Below are positions 21,921 through 33,321 of a stretch of DNA of 64,000 nt, piece after piece; positions within the stretch are counted from its first letter, which is position 1; each line of letters opens with the position of its first letter. The position numbers were made by a program, and so were the translations under genes. The notes under the pieces were generated by a model. That model did no database searches. It had not been told where the DNA came from and was given only the letters and a program-made list of their open reading frames with translations. Where the stretch lies: assembly GCA_028571685.1 (NCBI GenBank), contig CM053142.1, forward strand, positions 131,618,796 to 131,682,795, written 5' to 3'. Source of the stretch: Heterohyrax brucei (lineage: Eukaryota > Chordata > Mammalia > Hyracoidea > Procaviidae).

Positions 21921-22958
21921 AGGGTAGGCTGAAGTCAGAAGCTGACAGATGACTTCGACCCTTTATCCCTGTGGGCTTGGACAGCCAGCTGATCTTACTC
22001 TCTTTAGGTGCAGAACTGTCTCAGACTCCCAGCGGTGTGAGGGGTGGGCCTGCCAGCATCAGTGAGGAGCAAGTCAGAGAGAAAGACTCTTCTGAGAAAC
22101 AGTTCAGGGACAAGGTGTAGTAGCCACTGTTTTTGTCTGCATAACACACTCCCTCCATCTCCTTTGGGTTACAGCACTACCACCCCTTGCTTTGGAGAAA
22201 TGCACCTCCCTGACTCAGTGGGGTACTGTGGGGCTGCCAACCAGTCCCTGTTGAACACTCAGCTGCCTCCAGGACAGACATGAGCAGGCCATACCTGTCA
22301 CAGTACTGCCGCACCAGACACGTTATTGGCTCAAGGAGTGGGCACGTGGCCCAAGACAGGCTAGAGTACTTCCCTAGGGTTCCCTTTACCCTTAGTTGGA
22401 AAGCTGCACAGAGGTAACCCCACAATGGCGGGCGGTAACAGCCTCCGTTGTTGTGGCCACTTGACACAAGGCCAAATCCCCTTCAGTGAAAGACTTGCTC
22501 CAGCTGCCGGGACAAGCTGCCAGCCCTTCAGGGATTGGCTCAGCTGCAGGGAGATTCGTATCCAAGTCTACCCGCTTCCCTGGGTGGACCGTATCCAACA
22601 ACTACACGGACGTGGAGGACTGGCCATCTTGGTCCAACTTCAGTGAAGAGGCCTGGCCCACTCTGCCCACCCTCAGAAGGGATGACAAGTTACTGCAGTG
22701 AGTGACGGATAACACCAACCCTATTGATGCCACTGCTTTTGAGGCCTTGCATAGGAGCACCAGCTCACCTGCTGCTGCTGCCAACAGACCCTGGGATCAC
22801 TGTGGTGTCACCCCCTCCTACAGTGCAGGGGGTGCACTCCAAAATGCTTTCCACATCCCTAGTGACAGCACAGTTAAGAATTCAACATACCTTCTCATGA
22901 ATTATCCCATAGAATTCTCAAAATTTAATGTGCTTACGAATCACTGCAAATACATTTT
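21921..22958. other. Unassigned GC-richer sequence
   Basis: Several overlapping frames of 60-96 codons occur on both strands (for example 22177-22467 minus), none with a recognisable family. The stretch 22690-22860, with GGTGTCACCCCCTCC, may be part of the 5' region of the RTE that follows, but I cannot demonstrate it. Confidence 0.35.
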
Positions 22959-25146
22959 TTGAACAATGTAGATAGTGACTATACACATGAACCTCCTCAG
23001 GTGAAATACACAGGAATCAAGCTGACTACGTCTGTGGAAAGAGATGATGGAAAAGCTCAACATCATCAGTCAGAAGGCCAGGGGCTGACTATGGAACAGA
23101 CCATCAATCAATGGTTCACATGCAAGTTCAAGTTGAAACTAAAGAAAATTAGAACAAGTCCATGAGAGCCAAAGTACTACCTTGAGTACACCTTAAATAC
23201 ATCCCACCTGAATTTAGAGACCATCTCAAGAACAGATTTGATGCAATGAACACTAATGACTGGAAACCAGATGAATTGTGGAACGACAGCAAGAACCTCA
23301 CACGTGAAGAAAGCAAGAGGTCATTAAAAAGACAGGACAGAAAGAAGATGAAAACAGATGCCGGAAGAGACTCTGAAACTTGATCTTGAACATCCAGCAG
23401 CTAAAGAAAGAGGAAGAGATGATAAAAGAACTGCACAGAAAATTTCCAAGGGTAACTTGAGAAGGTAAAGTATTATAAGGACATGTGCAAAGAGTTGGCA
23501 ATAGAAAACCAAAAGCCAAGAACATGTTCTGCATTTCTCAATCTGAAAAAGAACTGAAGAAAAAATTCCAGCCTTAAGTTACGATATTGGAGGATTCTAC
23601 AGGGAAAATGCTAAGCAATGCAGGAAACATCAAAAGAAGGTGAAAGAAATAGACAGAATCCCTGTACCCCAAATAATTTGTCCACATTTAGCCATTTCAG
23701 AAGGTAGCATGTGATCAGGAACCCACGAAACTTAAGGAAGAGGTCCAAGCTGCACTGAAGGCATCCGTGAAAACCAGGCCTCCAGGAACTGACAGAACAC
23801 CAGCTGAAATGCTTCAACATATGGATGTCGTGCTACAAATTCTCACTCTTCTATCACAAGAAATTTGGAAGACAGCTATCTGACCAACCGACAAGATATC
23901 AATATTTGCACCTGTTCCAGAGAAAGGCAATTCAGCAACATGCGGAAAATATCAAACAGTATCATTAATACCACACACAAATAAAATTTTGCCAAAGGTC
24001 ATTCAAGTAGTTGCAGCAGCGCATTAACAAGGAACTGCCAGAAATTCAAACCAGATTCAGAATAGGACATGGAACAAGTGATATCATTGCTGATGTTAGA
24101 CAGATCATGGCTGAAAGCAGAGAATACCAGAAAGCTGTTCAGCTGAGTTTTATGGACTATGCAAAGGCATTTGACCATGTGGATCGTAGTCAATTATGGA
24201 TAACACCTAGAAGAATGGAAGTTGCAGAACACTTAATTATACTCATGAAGAACTTGTACTTAGACCAAGAGGTAGTTGTTCTAACCAAACAAAGAGATAT
24301 TGCATAGTTTAATGCCAGGAAAAATGTGTCAGGCTTGTATCTTTTCATCATACTAACTCTACCTGTGTGTTGAGCAAATAATCAGAGAAAACGAACTATA
24401 TGAAGAAGAATGTGGCATCAGGACTGGAGGACAACTCATTAGCAACTTGTAACATGCAGATGACACAAGCTTGCTTGCTGCAGGTGAAGAAGACTTAAAA
24501 TACTTCAGCATGAAGATGAAAGACCACAGCCTTCAGTGTGGATTACACCTCAGCATAAACACAACTGGAACAATAAGCAGTGTGGTAACAAATGGAGAAA
24601 AGAATGAAGTTGTCAAGAACGTCATTTTACTTTGATCTACAATAATGCCTGTGGAAGCAGCAGTCAAGAAATCAACAGCACAATTGCATTGGGTAAGTCT
24701 GCTGCAAAAGATCTCTTTAAAGTGTAAAAAAGCAAAGATGTCACCTTAAAGACTAAGGTGTTCCTGATCCCAGCCAGGTTGTTTTCAGTCTCCTCATATG
24801 CATATGAAAGCTGAACAATGAATAAGGAAGACCAAAGAAGAACAGATGCCTTTGAATTGCTGTGTTGGTGAAGAATAAAGAATACATCGGGGACTGCTGG
24901 TGAGATTTCATCTCTTAAATTTTGGACATGTTATCAGGAGGGACGAGTCCCTAGAGAAGGACATCATACTTGGTAGAGTGTCGGTGAAAAAGAACATGAC
25001 TGTCAAGGAGATTGATTAACACAATGGGTTCAGTCATAACAATGATTACGAGGATGTTGCAGAATGGGGCAGTGTTTTGTTCATCTGTACGCAGGGTCAC
25101 TATGAGTCACAGTCCACTTGATGGCACCTAGCAACAACAACAACAG
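22959..25146 (+). mobile_element. RTE-clade LINE, 5'-truncated and decayed
   Basis: Nearly 2.2 kb of an afrotherian RTE retrotransposon. The reverse-transcriptase region is recognisable as TNQDK-like palm sequence in the frame at 24011-24307 (residues FMDYAKAFDHVDRS replace the usual YAKAFDCVDH, keeping the catalytic Asp). The frame is broken by many stops and indels; the fingers region (23690-23990) and thumb region (24400-24900) are only visible when frames are switched. The 5' endonuclease domain is absent or unrecognisable. The 3' end, ACTTGATGGCACCTAGC followed by AACAACAACAACA (25110-25146), is the tail that AfroSINEs share, so this family supplied the machinery that mobilised them. Non-functional. 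Confidence 0.88.
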
Positions 25147-26444
25147 TCACTAGGATCTCAGACAAAATTGGTAAAGTGAGCAGGGCTAATGAGAGGTCAT
25201 AGGAAGAAGTCGACTTATTCCCAAGGACAACAGAGATGTGGAAGAGACAAACACAGAAAAAATATTGGATAATTCTTCCTGATAGCTAAACTTACTCATT
25301 ACACGTTATTTGTCACTGGTTTTGCACTCGGTGTAGCGTTATTACCAATCTTGAGGACATCTTTCTGAACTCCATTCACAAGTATTATTTCTGAAGGACT
25401 TAGTGTCTCCCCTTTCTTGGCTCTCAGAGCTTCCTGTATACAGCCTTTTGTGCTTGTTTTTGTTTAAATGCCTATTTCTCCCAGTCGAATGTGAATGCCT
25501 CAGGAATTGCATTTTATTGATTTTTGTTTGCTCACAGTCTAACATAATAAATGTTTCTTAAAGGCGTAGTAGAAGGATGAACTGGCATAAAGACAAGAAG
25601 AAATAGAAAATACAAATGTACTTGAAAACCTACACCTCTCAGTCACAGAGTTATTTCTCAGGCACCAAGAAATATTCTAAAAATAGAGACCAGAATTATA
25701 CTTTAAATAATGTAGACATAGCAGCTCAATGGCAGAATAAGTAAATGAACTTTCTCTTTAATTAGACATGGATATTTTATTAAAATGAATTCCTCTAGTT
25801 TGGTGCTAAAATCTACAACCACAAAGCAGATTATTTAAAGGACAAACATACAGAAGAATTACAGGATATTGTCAATGTTTCATTTCATTAACCTTCTTGA
25901 AAGGTTTGTTTAGCCCTGTGGCATACCAGAATCTACACAGAAGTAATTCCAGGTTGCAGACCGTGAACCGGGGGTCCCAACTCCTCAGCTCCCCCACCTC
26001 GGCTTCATTCTGACTCTCTCTCCGGTCTCAGTCTCCCCAGTTTGGTAGCTAATACGCATATTTTTTCTGTAAGGCACATCGCAGCCTTCTTGCCCTAAGA
26101 ATACCAGACAGATCTTTTGTACTATGTGTGGGAGCCATTTTAAACAGTAAAACTACCAGCAAAAAGCATAAACACGAGGAAATGTGGCATTAAATAGAAC
26201 TTGCTTATACTAATGCAAGATCAATATGAAAGTAGACAAGAAGGTCAATGTCACCTTGTTTAACTTCCAGTGGAAACATGGGCAGTGGATAACTTAGAAT
26301 TTTTACCACTTTGCCTACGTCCACAGTGGACCACAAGAGTCCCGTGAGTTAAAAACAAATTCTAGTGTGTAGGTGAATTTGCAAATACAGAATCTGCAAA
26401 TAATGACAGTCAACTCTATGTTCTTTTTAAAAAAAGAAATGTGG
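25147..26444. other. Unassigned AT-rich sequence
   Basis: No gene or repeat family recognised with confidence. Confidence 0.4.
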
Positions 26445-26887
26445 GCAGTGTGTAATGGAACTTTTTTATTACGTTTCAGGTGAAAGTTTACGGTGCAAAT
26501 CAGCGTCTCACTATGTTTCACAACGTTGAGTCTATCTATAGGTGAGCATGCTATGTTTCCCTTGAATGTAGGTCTCTTTTCTTGTAATAAGTAGTGTTTT
26601 TTACTTGTCTGTGTACAGGTCTTTTACATCCCTGGTTGGATTTATTGCAATGTATTTTATCCATTTGGGAGCTACTATAAATGGTATTGCTTTGAGGATT
26701 TCCTTTTTGAAATTCTGTTTGCTGATGTATAGGAAACCAACTGATTTTTGTATGTTGATTTTATATCCTGCTACTCCGCCGAATCTTTCTCTTAATTGCA
26801 ATAGTTTCCTTGGGAATTTTTGTGGTTCTCTATGTGTAGAACCATGTTATCTGCCAATAGGGATAGAATCTTACTCCTTCTTTTCCA
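26445..26887 (-). mobile_element. L1 fragment (3' end joined to ORF2), antisense, left part
   Basis: The left side complements an L1 3' end (TTATTACGTTTCAGGTGAAAG). From about 26600 the minus strand encodes ORF2 residues GYKINIQKSVGFLYISKQ (frame 26601-26801). The ORF2 3' half and most of the 3'UTR are missing between them, so there is an internal deletion or two fragments. Interrupted by a SINE at 26888. Confidence 0.75.
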
Positions 26888-27037
26888 TTTTAAACCCAAA
26901 CTAAGCCAGCTGCTGTTGAGTCGATTCTGACAGAGTAGAACTGCCCCATAGAGTTTACAGGGAGCACCTGGTGGCTTCGAACTGCCGATCTTTTGGTTAC
27001 TAGACACAGCTCTTAAACACTATACCACCGGGGTCTC
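26888..27037 (-). mobile_element. AfroSINE type 1 inserted in L1, antisense
   Basis: AAACCCAAACTAAGCCAGC (tail), CATAGAGTTTACAGGGAGC, CTTCGAACTGCCGATC (B box complement) and CCACCGGGGTCTCC (head). CTTTTCCA occurs on both sides and may be a short TSD. A deletion removes part of the core between GATTCTGAC and AGAGTAG. Confidence 0.85.
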
Positions 27038-27143
27038 CTTTTCCAATCGGGATGTCCTTTCTTTCTTTTTTCTTTGGCCTTTCAGCACAATATTTAATAG
27101 AAGCGGTGATAGAAGCCATCTTTGTCTTATTCTCATCAACTAA
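27038..27143 (-). mobile_element. L1 ORF2 fragment, antisense, right part
   Basis: TTTAATAGAAGCGGTGATAG and CATCTTTGTCTTATTC complement the ORF2 RT region just upstream of the part at 26600-26887, confirming one L1 split by the SINE. Confidence 0.7.
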
Positions 27144-28594
27144 CTATATATCCAACAAGGCATTGGTGAAATCCTTAAGAAGAAGAGGAGGATCTCCAAC
27201 AAGGGAAGTCTATTGCAAGGTAAGGAGCAAAATTAATTCAGCTCTCAACTCCGTACACCTGAGGCTAAAGAGGAATTTCTCAGTCCCAATGCTGTGTACA
27301 GGGATCTTCCTCTCTCTCTGGTCTGGTGATCACCAATCACCTATCCCCGTGTGATTTTCCGAGATGGCTGTTCTTCCTGTGCTTAATATTTCTGTATTAT
27401 ATCACTCTGCATTTATGTTTTAAAACAGACTGTGGGGAAAAGGATGTCTCAAAACAAACAAACAAAAACCTATATTGAGAAGTTTATGAGCACAACGTAG
27501 CAGAAGCACTTTCTCCTTTGGCCTCCTTGGGCTGCAGAAGCAAGCCAGCAAAGGGCATTTCATCACTTAGAAAGCCCCATAATAGGATTCACGCATCGCC
27601 TCACGGCCACGATTCTCAGGCCTATAGCCTTCAGAAGTCACTGTGGCTACCTTGCCAACAGCAAGAGAAAGGGTGACTGGAGTGCCAAGGGTAAAAGAAG
27701 AAACACAGCTAGTACTGGTCGGATGTGACACCTAAAATCTATACTGCAGGTTCAGGCATGGATTGGAAGGGGGAAGACTGGCTAAAACCTAAGAGAGCAG
27801 CTGTGGCAACATCCATTTCATCTTATGTATTTCAATATTGAACTGTGCAATAAAGATTCTGTTATTAAAATTTTTTTAATTAAAAAAAAATTTTAAAGCT
27901 TAGATAGGTACTAATCCCCAACAAGAATAACCTGTTGTTGTACTTCAAGAATCAGCAGCTGAGGATGCAGTGACCCACAGAAGATTATCCACAGAAGTGC
28001 CATCGAGTCTTCTCGTGGAATAAATGCAGTCAGTGAAGCCATTTCCTTCCCAACACTTAAAAAAAAAAAAAAAAAAAAAAAGTCTCCATTGTTTTTTGGT
28101 TATTTTACTTGGCCCCACAGATAATCACAGCTAGAATCATTTTTCTCATCTTTCACTTAATGTATTTCCCCCATAAATATAGTTACTTTATTTTCTGGAA
28201 GCTATAGGGTATATGTCATAAATATTTAAAAATCTTTAGCTTGATTTTCATGTTGATTCAACATTAGCATAATTGGTACATTAAATTAGACTACATAAAA
28301 GGCACAGTATTCCACTTGAAATTATAATATAGAGGATATTAAGGCAATCTACTGGGAGAGAAATGTTTCAAGAGTGTGGACTAAACTGAGGCCGTTATTG
28401 CTCTTAGCAATATAAAGAAGGGTAAGTAGCTTCATTTTAGGGTTTTTGTTGCTTTTGAAGTAATTGTAAATGTACCCATTTTCATTTATAGAAGTTGATT
28501 TTATTCACATCTTTGTAACACCTGAGCAAATTGGTAAGGATATTTTTTAGAAAACAAAAATCAAACAAGACCAAAGAGATTTCTACTTGCTGGG
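27144..28594. other. Unassigned sequence with two poly(A)-signal/A-tract features
   Basis: No gene recognised. AATAAA at 27849-27854 is followed by an A/T-rich end, and AATAAA at 28019-28024 is followed 35 bp later by 23 consecutive A (28059-28081), the arrangement of a retroposed transcript end. The upstream sequence could not be identified. Confidence 0.4.
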
Positions 28595-29083
28595 TGTCAT
28601 GGTTTGAATTGTGTTCCCCCCAAACTGCGTGTCGATTTGGCTAGGCCCTGATTCCCTGGTATTGTGCGGTTGTTCACTCCTTTGTGATCTGGAATGATTT
28701 CCTCTGTGTTGTAACTTCTATGGCTGTGACGTTAATGAGGCGGGATGAGAGGCAGTTGTGTTAAGAAAGCAGGACTCCATCTACATTGCATCTGAAGTTG
28801 GTCTCTTTCAAGAAGCAAAAAGAGAAGCAAGCACAGAGATAGTGGGAACTTCTACCACCAATAAAGCAGCACAGGAGCAGAGTGAGTCCTTTGGAACCCA
28901 GGCTCTTGCACTGAGAAGCTCCTAAACCAGGGGAAGCTTCATGACAAGGACCTTCCCCCGGAACCAACATAGACAAGCCTTCCCCTGAGACAGCATCCTG
29001 AATTTGGGCTTCCAGCCTCCTACACTATGAGAGAATAAATTTCTCTTTGTTAAAGCCATCTTCCTGTGGTATTCCTTTTATAG
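28595..29083 (+). mobile_element. MaLR-type LTR, sense, 3' end lost
   Basis: TGTCATGGTTTGAATTGTG start; AATAAAGCAGCACAGGAGCAG; GAGAATAAATTTCTCTTTG poly(A) signal; GCCATCTTCCTGTGGTATTCC near the end, where it meets a SINE. The terminal segment is not found past the SINE. Confidence 0.85.
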
Positions 29084-29246
29084 CCCATCCACCCACTGCC
29101 ATCAAGTTGATATGGATTCATAGTGACCTGACAAGATAGAGTAGAACGCTCCATAGAGTTTCCAAGGGGATGCCTGGTGATTTGAACTGCTGACCTTTTG
29201 GTTAGCAGCTGTTAGCTGCTGGCTGTTAGCTGCCACCAGGGCTTCC
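29084..29246 (-). mobile_element. AfroSINE type 1, antisense
   Basis: CCCACTGCCATCAAGTTGA, CATAGAGTTTCCAAGGGG, TTTGAACTGCTGACC, GTTAGCAGC. An extra GCTGTTAGCTGCTG repeat near 29208-29235 shows local slippage close to the head. Confidence 0.87.
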
Positions 29247-29383
29247 TGTATGGAGTAACAATAATATTTTCTTTTCATTTCAGATCAATCAGGTATAACC
29301 TCGAATTCAGTTCTCTCTTGTCAACTAGATAGAAATAAGTCTTCAACACTCTAATCATGTGACTTGTGATATATTTGGCCCTG

Positions 29384-29446
29384 TCCTATGCAAGGTTCAC
29401 TGTGAGTCAGAATTGACTTGACAGCAGTGGAGTTGGTTTGGTTTTG
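29384..29446 (+). mobile_element. AfroSINE 3' tail, 5'-truncated, sense
   Basis: CTGTCCTATGCAAGGTTCACTG to GGAGTTGGTTTGGTTTTGG. The head is missing. Confidence 0.75.
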
Positions 29447-29629
29447 GATCCTATGCAAAGCAAACCAAAATGCATCTTCACATTGAGCATATGCTTGTGT
29501 TTGTGTTTGTGTTATGCTCTTTGTGATTGCTGTCAGTCCTGTCAGGTGTCGGCAGTAGTCCAGTCAACCGTAAAGACATAGCATTAAAGGAGGGAACCTA
29601 AATGCCTGAGTTTTAAGTATACTTAACCT

Positions 29630-29960
29630 GCTGTTTACACAGGTCCTGTATCTGCAAGTTCAACAAACCGTGGATCACTCGTTTGAGTATTGTAGGCCAG
29701 TGTCTTAGTGTAGTCACTACTTGTGTTGTGTGCACCCTTTTTTCTTATTATTCCCCAAACAATACAGTATTAACCACTGTTTATGTAACATTTACTTTAT
29801 ATTAGGTATTATAAATAAGCTAGAGATGATTTAAAAATCTGGAAGGATATGCATAGATTACATGCAAATACTACATCATTTTATTTGAAGGACTTGAGCA
29901 TCTGTGGATTTTGGTACCCATACTAGGAGTCCTGGAACCTATTCTGCAGATACTTACTCC
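29630..29960. mobile_element. DNA-transposon remnant (Tigger/pogo-like, uncertain)
   Basis: AGATGATTTAAAAATCTGG, ATGCAAATACTACATCATTTT, GGACTTGAGCATCTGTGG and TAGGAGTCCTGGAACC reproduce in order a non-autonomous DNA transposon common in mammals, with its terminal region to the right. The family name is from memory. Confidence 0.5.
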
Positions 29961-29988
29961 TTGCTTATCAACTGTCTCATTACCTGAT

Positions 29989-30510
29989 TGCCATGGATTG
30001 GGTTGTGTCCCACCCAAAATAGGTGTAGCTATGTGGCTGGGCCATGATTCCTTGTATTCTATTGTTGTCCTCTATTTTGTGATTTTCCTGTGCTGCATGT
30101 TAAAGAATTAGAGTGGGCTGTAAGTCCCTTCATAGGATTACCTCCCTCCTCCATTATATAGGGAGTTTCCCTGGAGTATGGCTTGCATCACTCTTAATCC
30201 TTTCATCCTACAAGAGATAAAAGGAAGAGGAAGCAAGTAGAGAATTGGGAACCTCACACCATCAAGCAAGCAGCACCAGGAGTAAAGCCGGTCCTTCAGA
30301 CCTGAGGTTCCTGAGCCAAGATGCTCCCTGGACAAAGACTGATGCAATACAAGACTTTCCTCTAGAGCCGACAAAGGGAAAGCCTTCCCCTGGAGAGGAC
30401 ATACTGAATTTGGACTTGTAGCCTACTGGACCGTGTAAGAATAAACTTTCCTGTGTTAAAACCATCCACAAGTGGTATTTCTATTAGAGCAGCACTAGCT
30501 GACTAAAACA
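29989..30510 (+). mobile_element. Solo LTR, ERVL/MaLR type, sense
   Basis: A 522-bp LTR from TGCCATGGATTGGG to TAGCTGACTAAAACA, with poly(A) signal in AAGAATAAAC near 30438. Perfect 5-bp TSD CTGAT at 29984-29988 and 30511-30515. Confidence 0.92.
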
Positions 30511-30624
30511 CTGATACTTTGCATGTAAGACAATAATTAAAAATCAAGTATCAAACTGTTTTGCACATTAACAACATATGTCTGGCAGTAACAAATGCTG
30601 AATTGTCAGGCAAGAATAACTCAA

Positions 30625-30830
30625 GCCATGATTTAAGGTTGTGTCAGCTTGGTTGGACTATGATTCTCAGTGGTTTGGCAGTTATTTAATAATGTAATTT
30701 GGAAGTTATGTAATGAGGTAGTCATCCTCCCAATTTGTGATCCGATATAGTCATCTTCCATCTTCTTATAAAGCCAATTTTCACATAAAACCTGGTCTTT
30801 GAAATTTAGCCATGTCAATAAGTGAGAGTA
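30625..30830 (+). repeat. Unnamed LTR-like repeat 'X', sense copy
   Basis: Contains GGTTGTGTCAGCTTGGTTGG, TATGATTCTCAGTGGTTTGG, CCTGGTCTTTGAAATTTAGCC and ATGTCAATAAGTGAG. The same block lies in reverse at 44795-44970. Its first part resembles the LTR family's 5' segment (gtgtcaacttggctaggccatgattc), so it may be a related LTR. Confidence 0.5.
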
Positions 30831-31235
30831 GGTGCATTATTTCAAGATGAAAAATGCCTGTGAAGATCTGCAAAATGCCTGTCAGCAAATATCATATAAT
30901 AAATGCTTTCTGACTGCCTTATAAGTTCTATTTCCTTTGAGGATCTCAGTCCTAAGAACAACGATACATGTCACAAATAAATTTTTCTTTTTTTTTTTTT
31001 CCTTTTTGCTTACTGATTTGCAAATATGAAACATGCGTTAATGTCCAGATTAAATGTTAATTTTATTTCATAAATTTTATGTATTTTCAGTTTTCCAGAT
31101 TTATTTGCTGCAATAGAACCAAAATTAACAATTGACATAATTTTATATCCAGGTAAAATGAAAAGTAACAAATAAGTAAAACATAAAAAAAAAAAAAATT
31201 GAAGGCTCACAGAAGATAAAGTAGTATTTGTTAAT
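30831..31235. other. Unassigned AT-rich sequence
   Basis: No gene or repeat recognised. Contains poly(T) near 30985-31000 and an A-run near 31186-31198. Confidence 0.4.
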
Positions 31236-31692
31236 GTACCATGACCAAGTGAGACTCATACCAGGGATGCAGAGACGGTTCAGCATCAGGAAAACAATCA
31301 ATGTAGTCAACTACATAAATAAAACAAAAGACAAAAACTACTTGATTTTATCAAGTGATGCAGAAAAGGCATTTGACAAAGTCCAATATCCACTTGGGTT
31401 AAAAAGTCTCAGAAAAATAGGAATAGAAGGGAAATTCCTCAGTATAATAAAGGGCATCTATGCAAGGCCAACAGCCAACGTCATCACAAACAGAAAACCT
31501 AAAAGCATTCTCTCTGAGAACAGGAACCAGACAAGGTTGTCTGTTGTCACCACTTCTACTCAGCATTGTGCTGGAAGTTCTAGCCAGAGCAGTCAGGCTA
31601 GAAAAAAGAAATAAAAGGCATCTGAATCGGTAAAAAAGTAATAAAAGTATCTATTTGCAGACAATATGATCTTATATACAGACAACCCTAAA
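31236..31692 (+). mobile_element. Older L1 ORF2, left part
   Basis: Reverse-transcriptase region of L1 ORF2. The frame at 31228-31614 shows SSDAEKAFDKVQYP (motif A with the catalytic Asp) followed by [12 protein letters not shown]; a frameshift follows, after which RQGCL-type and FADN-type sequence appears near 31530-31660. The FADD box reads LFADN-like (GCAGACAATATGATC), so a key Asp is lost. Interrupted at 31693 by a younger L1 and resumed at 33322. Confidence 0.88.
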
Positions 31693-33321
31693 CATCCAAT
31701 TAAGCAATGGGCAATGGAGATGGACAGGCATTTCTCTAAAGAGGAGATCCAGGCAGCCAAAAAACACATGCAGACATGTTCACGATCTTTAGTTACTAAA
31801 GAAATTCAAATCAAGATGACAATGAGATACCATCTCACCCCAGCGAGGTTGGCCATGATATAAAAAACACAAAACAACAAATGCTGGAGAGGCTGTGGAG
31901 AAAGTGGAACCCTCCTACACTGTTGCTGGGGTTGCAAAATGGTCCAGCCTCTTTGGAAAGCAATCTTAAAAATGTGGATATAGATATACCATTTGACCCA
32001 GTAATTCCACTACTTGGAATATATCCTACAGAATCAAGGCCTTTCACACTAACGGACAAATGCACAAGAATGTTTGTCGCAGTACAGTCCACGATAGCAA
32101 AAAGATGGAATCAACCCAGATGCCCAACAACAGAAGAATGGATAGGTAAACTATGGTATATATATTCAATGGAGCACTACACAATGATAAAGAATAATGA
32201 TGATTCCAGGAAACATCTCATGACCTGGTTTTAACTGGAAAACATTATGTTGAATGAAAGTAGTCAGGGACAAAAGGACAAATATTGTATGAGATCTCTA
32301 CAATAAGATCTCAAAGACAGACTTGTATATAGAAGAAAAGACTCTTTGACAGCTGCAAGGGAGGGAAGGGAGGGAGGGTGGGGGGGCAGGGTTCAGATTA
32401 GATAGTTGTTAGAAATCTGGTTGGGTGAAATCATTGATAGCACACATTAGAAACAAGAACAATATTAAGTGGACTTCAGCATAACTTGAGTAATCCTTCC
32501 ATCTTAACCCAATATTGCAAGGACAGAGTAGCTGGGGCAGGAGGCAGGGGACCATGCTCTTAGGCAAAATTGAGGCCAATTGGCACAACTAGCGTTTTGC
32601 TAAGAGGGCTCTTTGCACCCCACATTGGTGAGCGGCGTCTGGTGTCTTAAAAAGCTGCCAAGCTGCCATCTGAGGTCACAGCAAATGGTCCCAACACAGC
32701 AGGAACGGATGCTCACCAAGAACCAAAATGACATGAGGTAAAGACAACCCAGAAAATAGAGACCCACATTAGTGAGTGCCTACATCTATTTGGGACCAGA
32801 AGAACTGGATGGTGCCCAGCCACCACCAGTGATAGCCATGATGGAGCTCGCTAAGTTGAGTCTCACTAGCAATACAAGAATAAAAAGGGGTGCACCCTGA
32901 GATCTCCACTAAAAGACCTCAATTGATGGTCCAGCGGTTTAAGGGTTCCCCTGGGAGCATGGCCGCTGGCCCTGATGCTGCCCTTGCCCATAAATCATAA
33001 TGAAGGTCCACTCTTTGGACACGAATGAATTGGACTTGGCGATGCAGAGTGACCATATATTGGATGCACTTTACGGTTCTATACATCTGTAAGATATCCT
33101 GCTGACCTCTGGCTGGAGGAAGGAGAGTGGGTGGAGAGGAGGGGAAAGGAAGAAGGAGAGTGGGTGGAGAGGAGGGGAAAGGATGAGACATGTATGGAGC
33201 GGAGAGGAATGGTGTGCTGTCACTGGACAGGGAGAGCAGTGGAAGCTGCATATAGGTGGGCATGTAAATTTATATGGGAATGTACATTTTCACTCAGTCA
33301 TATTAAATTAAAAAAAAAAAA
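31693..33321 (+). mobile_element. Younger 5'-truncated L1 nested in an older L1
   Basis: About 1.63 kb: the ORF2 C-terminal region (frames 31666-31863 and 31881-32234, with [11 protein letters not shown] and YHLTPARLAM), then a 3'UTR with TTAAAAAGCTGCCAAGC and a 33-bp purine-rich tandem repeat (33120-33182), ending in poly(A) at about 33309-33321. The TSD GACAACCCTAAA (31681-31692) / GATAACCCTAAA (33322-33333) has one mismatch, and removing the insert rejoins ORF2 of the host L1. ORF2 still contains stops, so it is dead. Confidence 0.9.
33120..33182 (+). repeat. Purine-rich 33-bp tandem repeat in L1 3'UTR
   Basis: Two nearly identical units starting at 33120 and 33153 (AAGGAGAGTGGGTGGAGAGG ...). 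A G-rich polypurine tract is typical of mammalian L1 3'UTRs. Confidence 0.85.

Noticed and set aside
28059..28081. 23-A run as an AfroSINE or L1 tail
   Set aside because: Neither SINE core nor L1 3'UTR precedes it, so it was kept as a possible retroposed transcript end instead.
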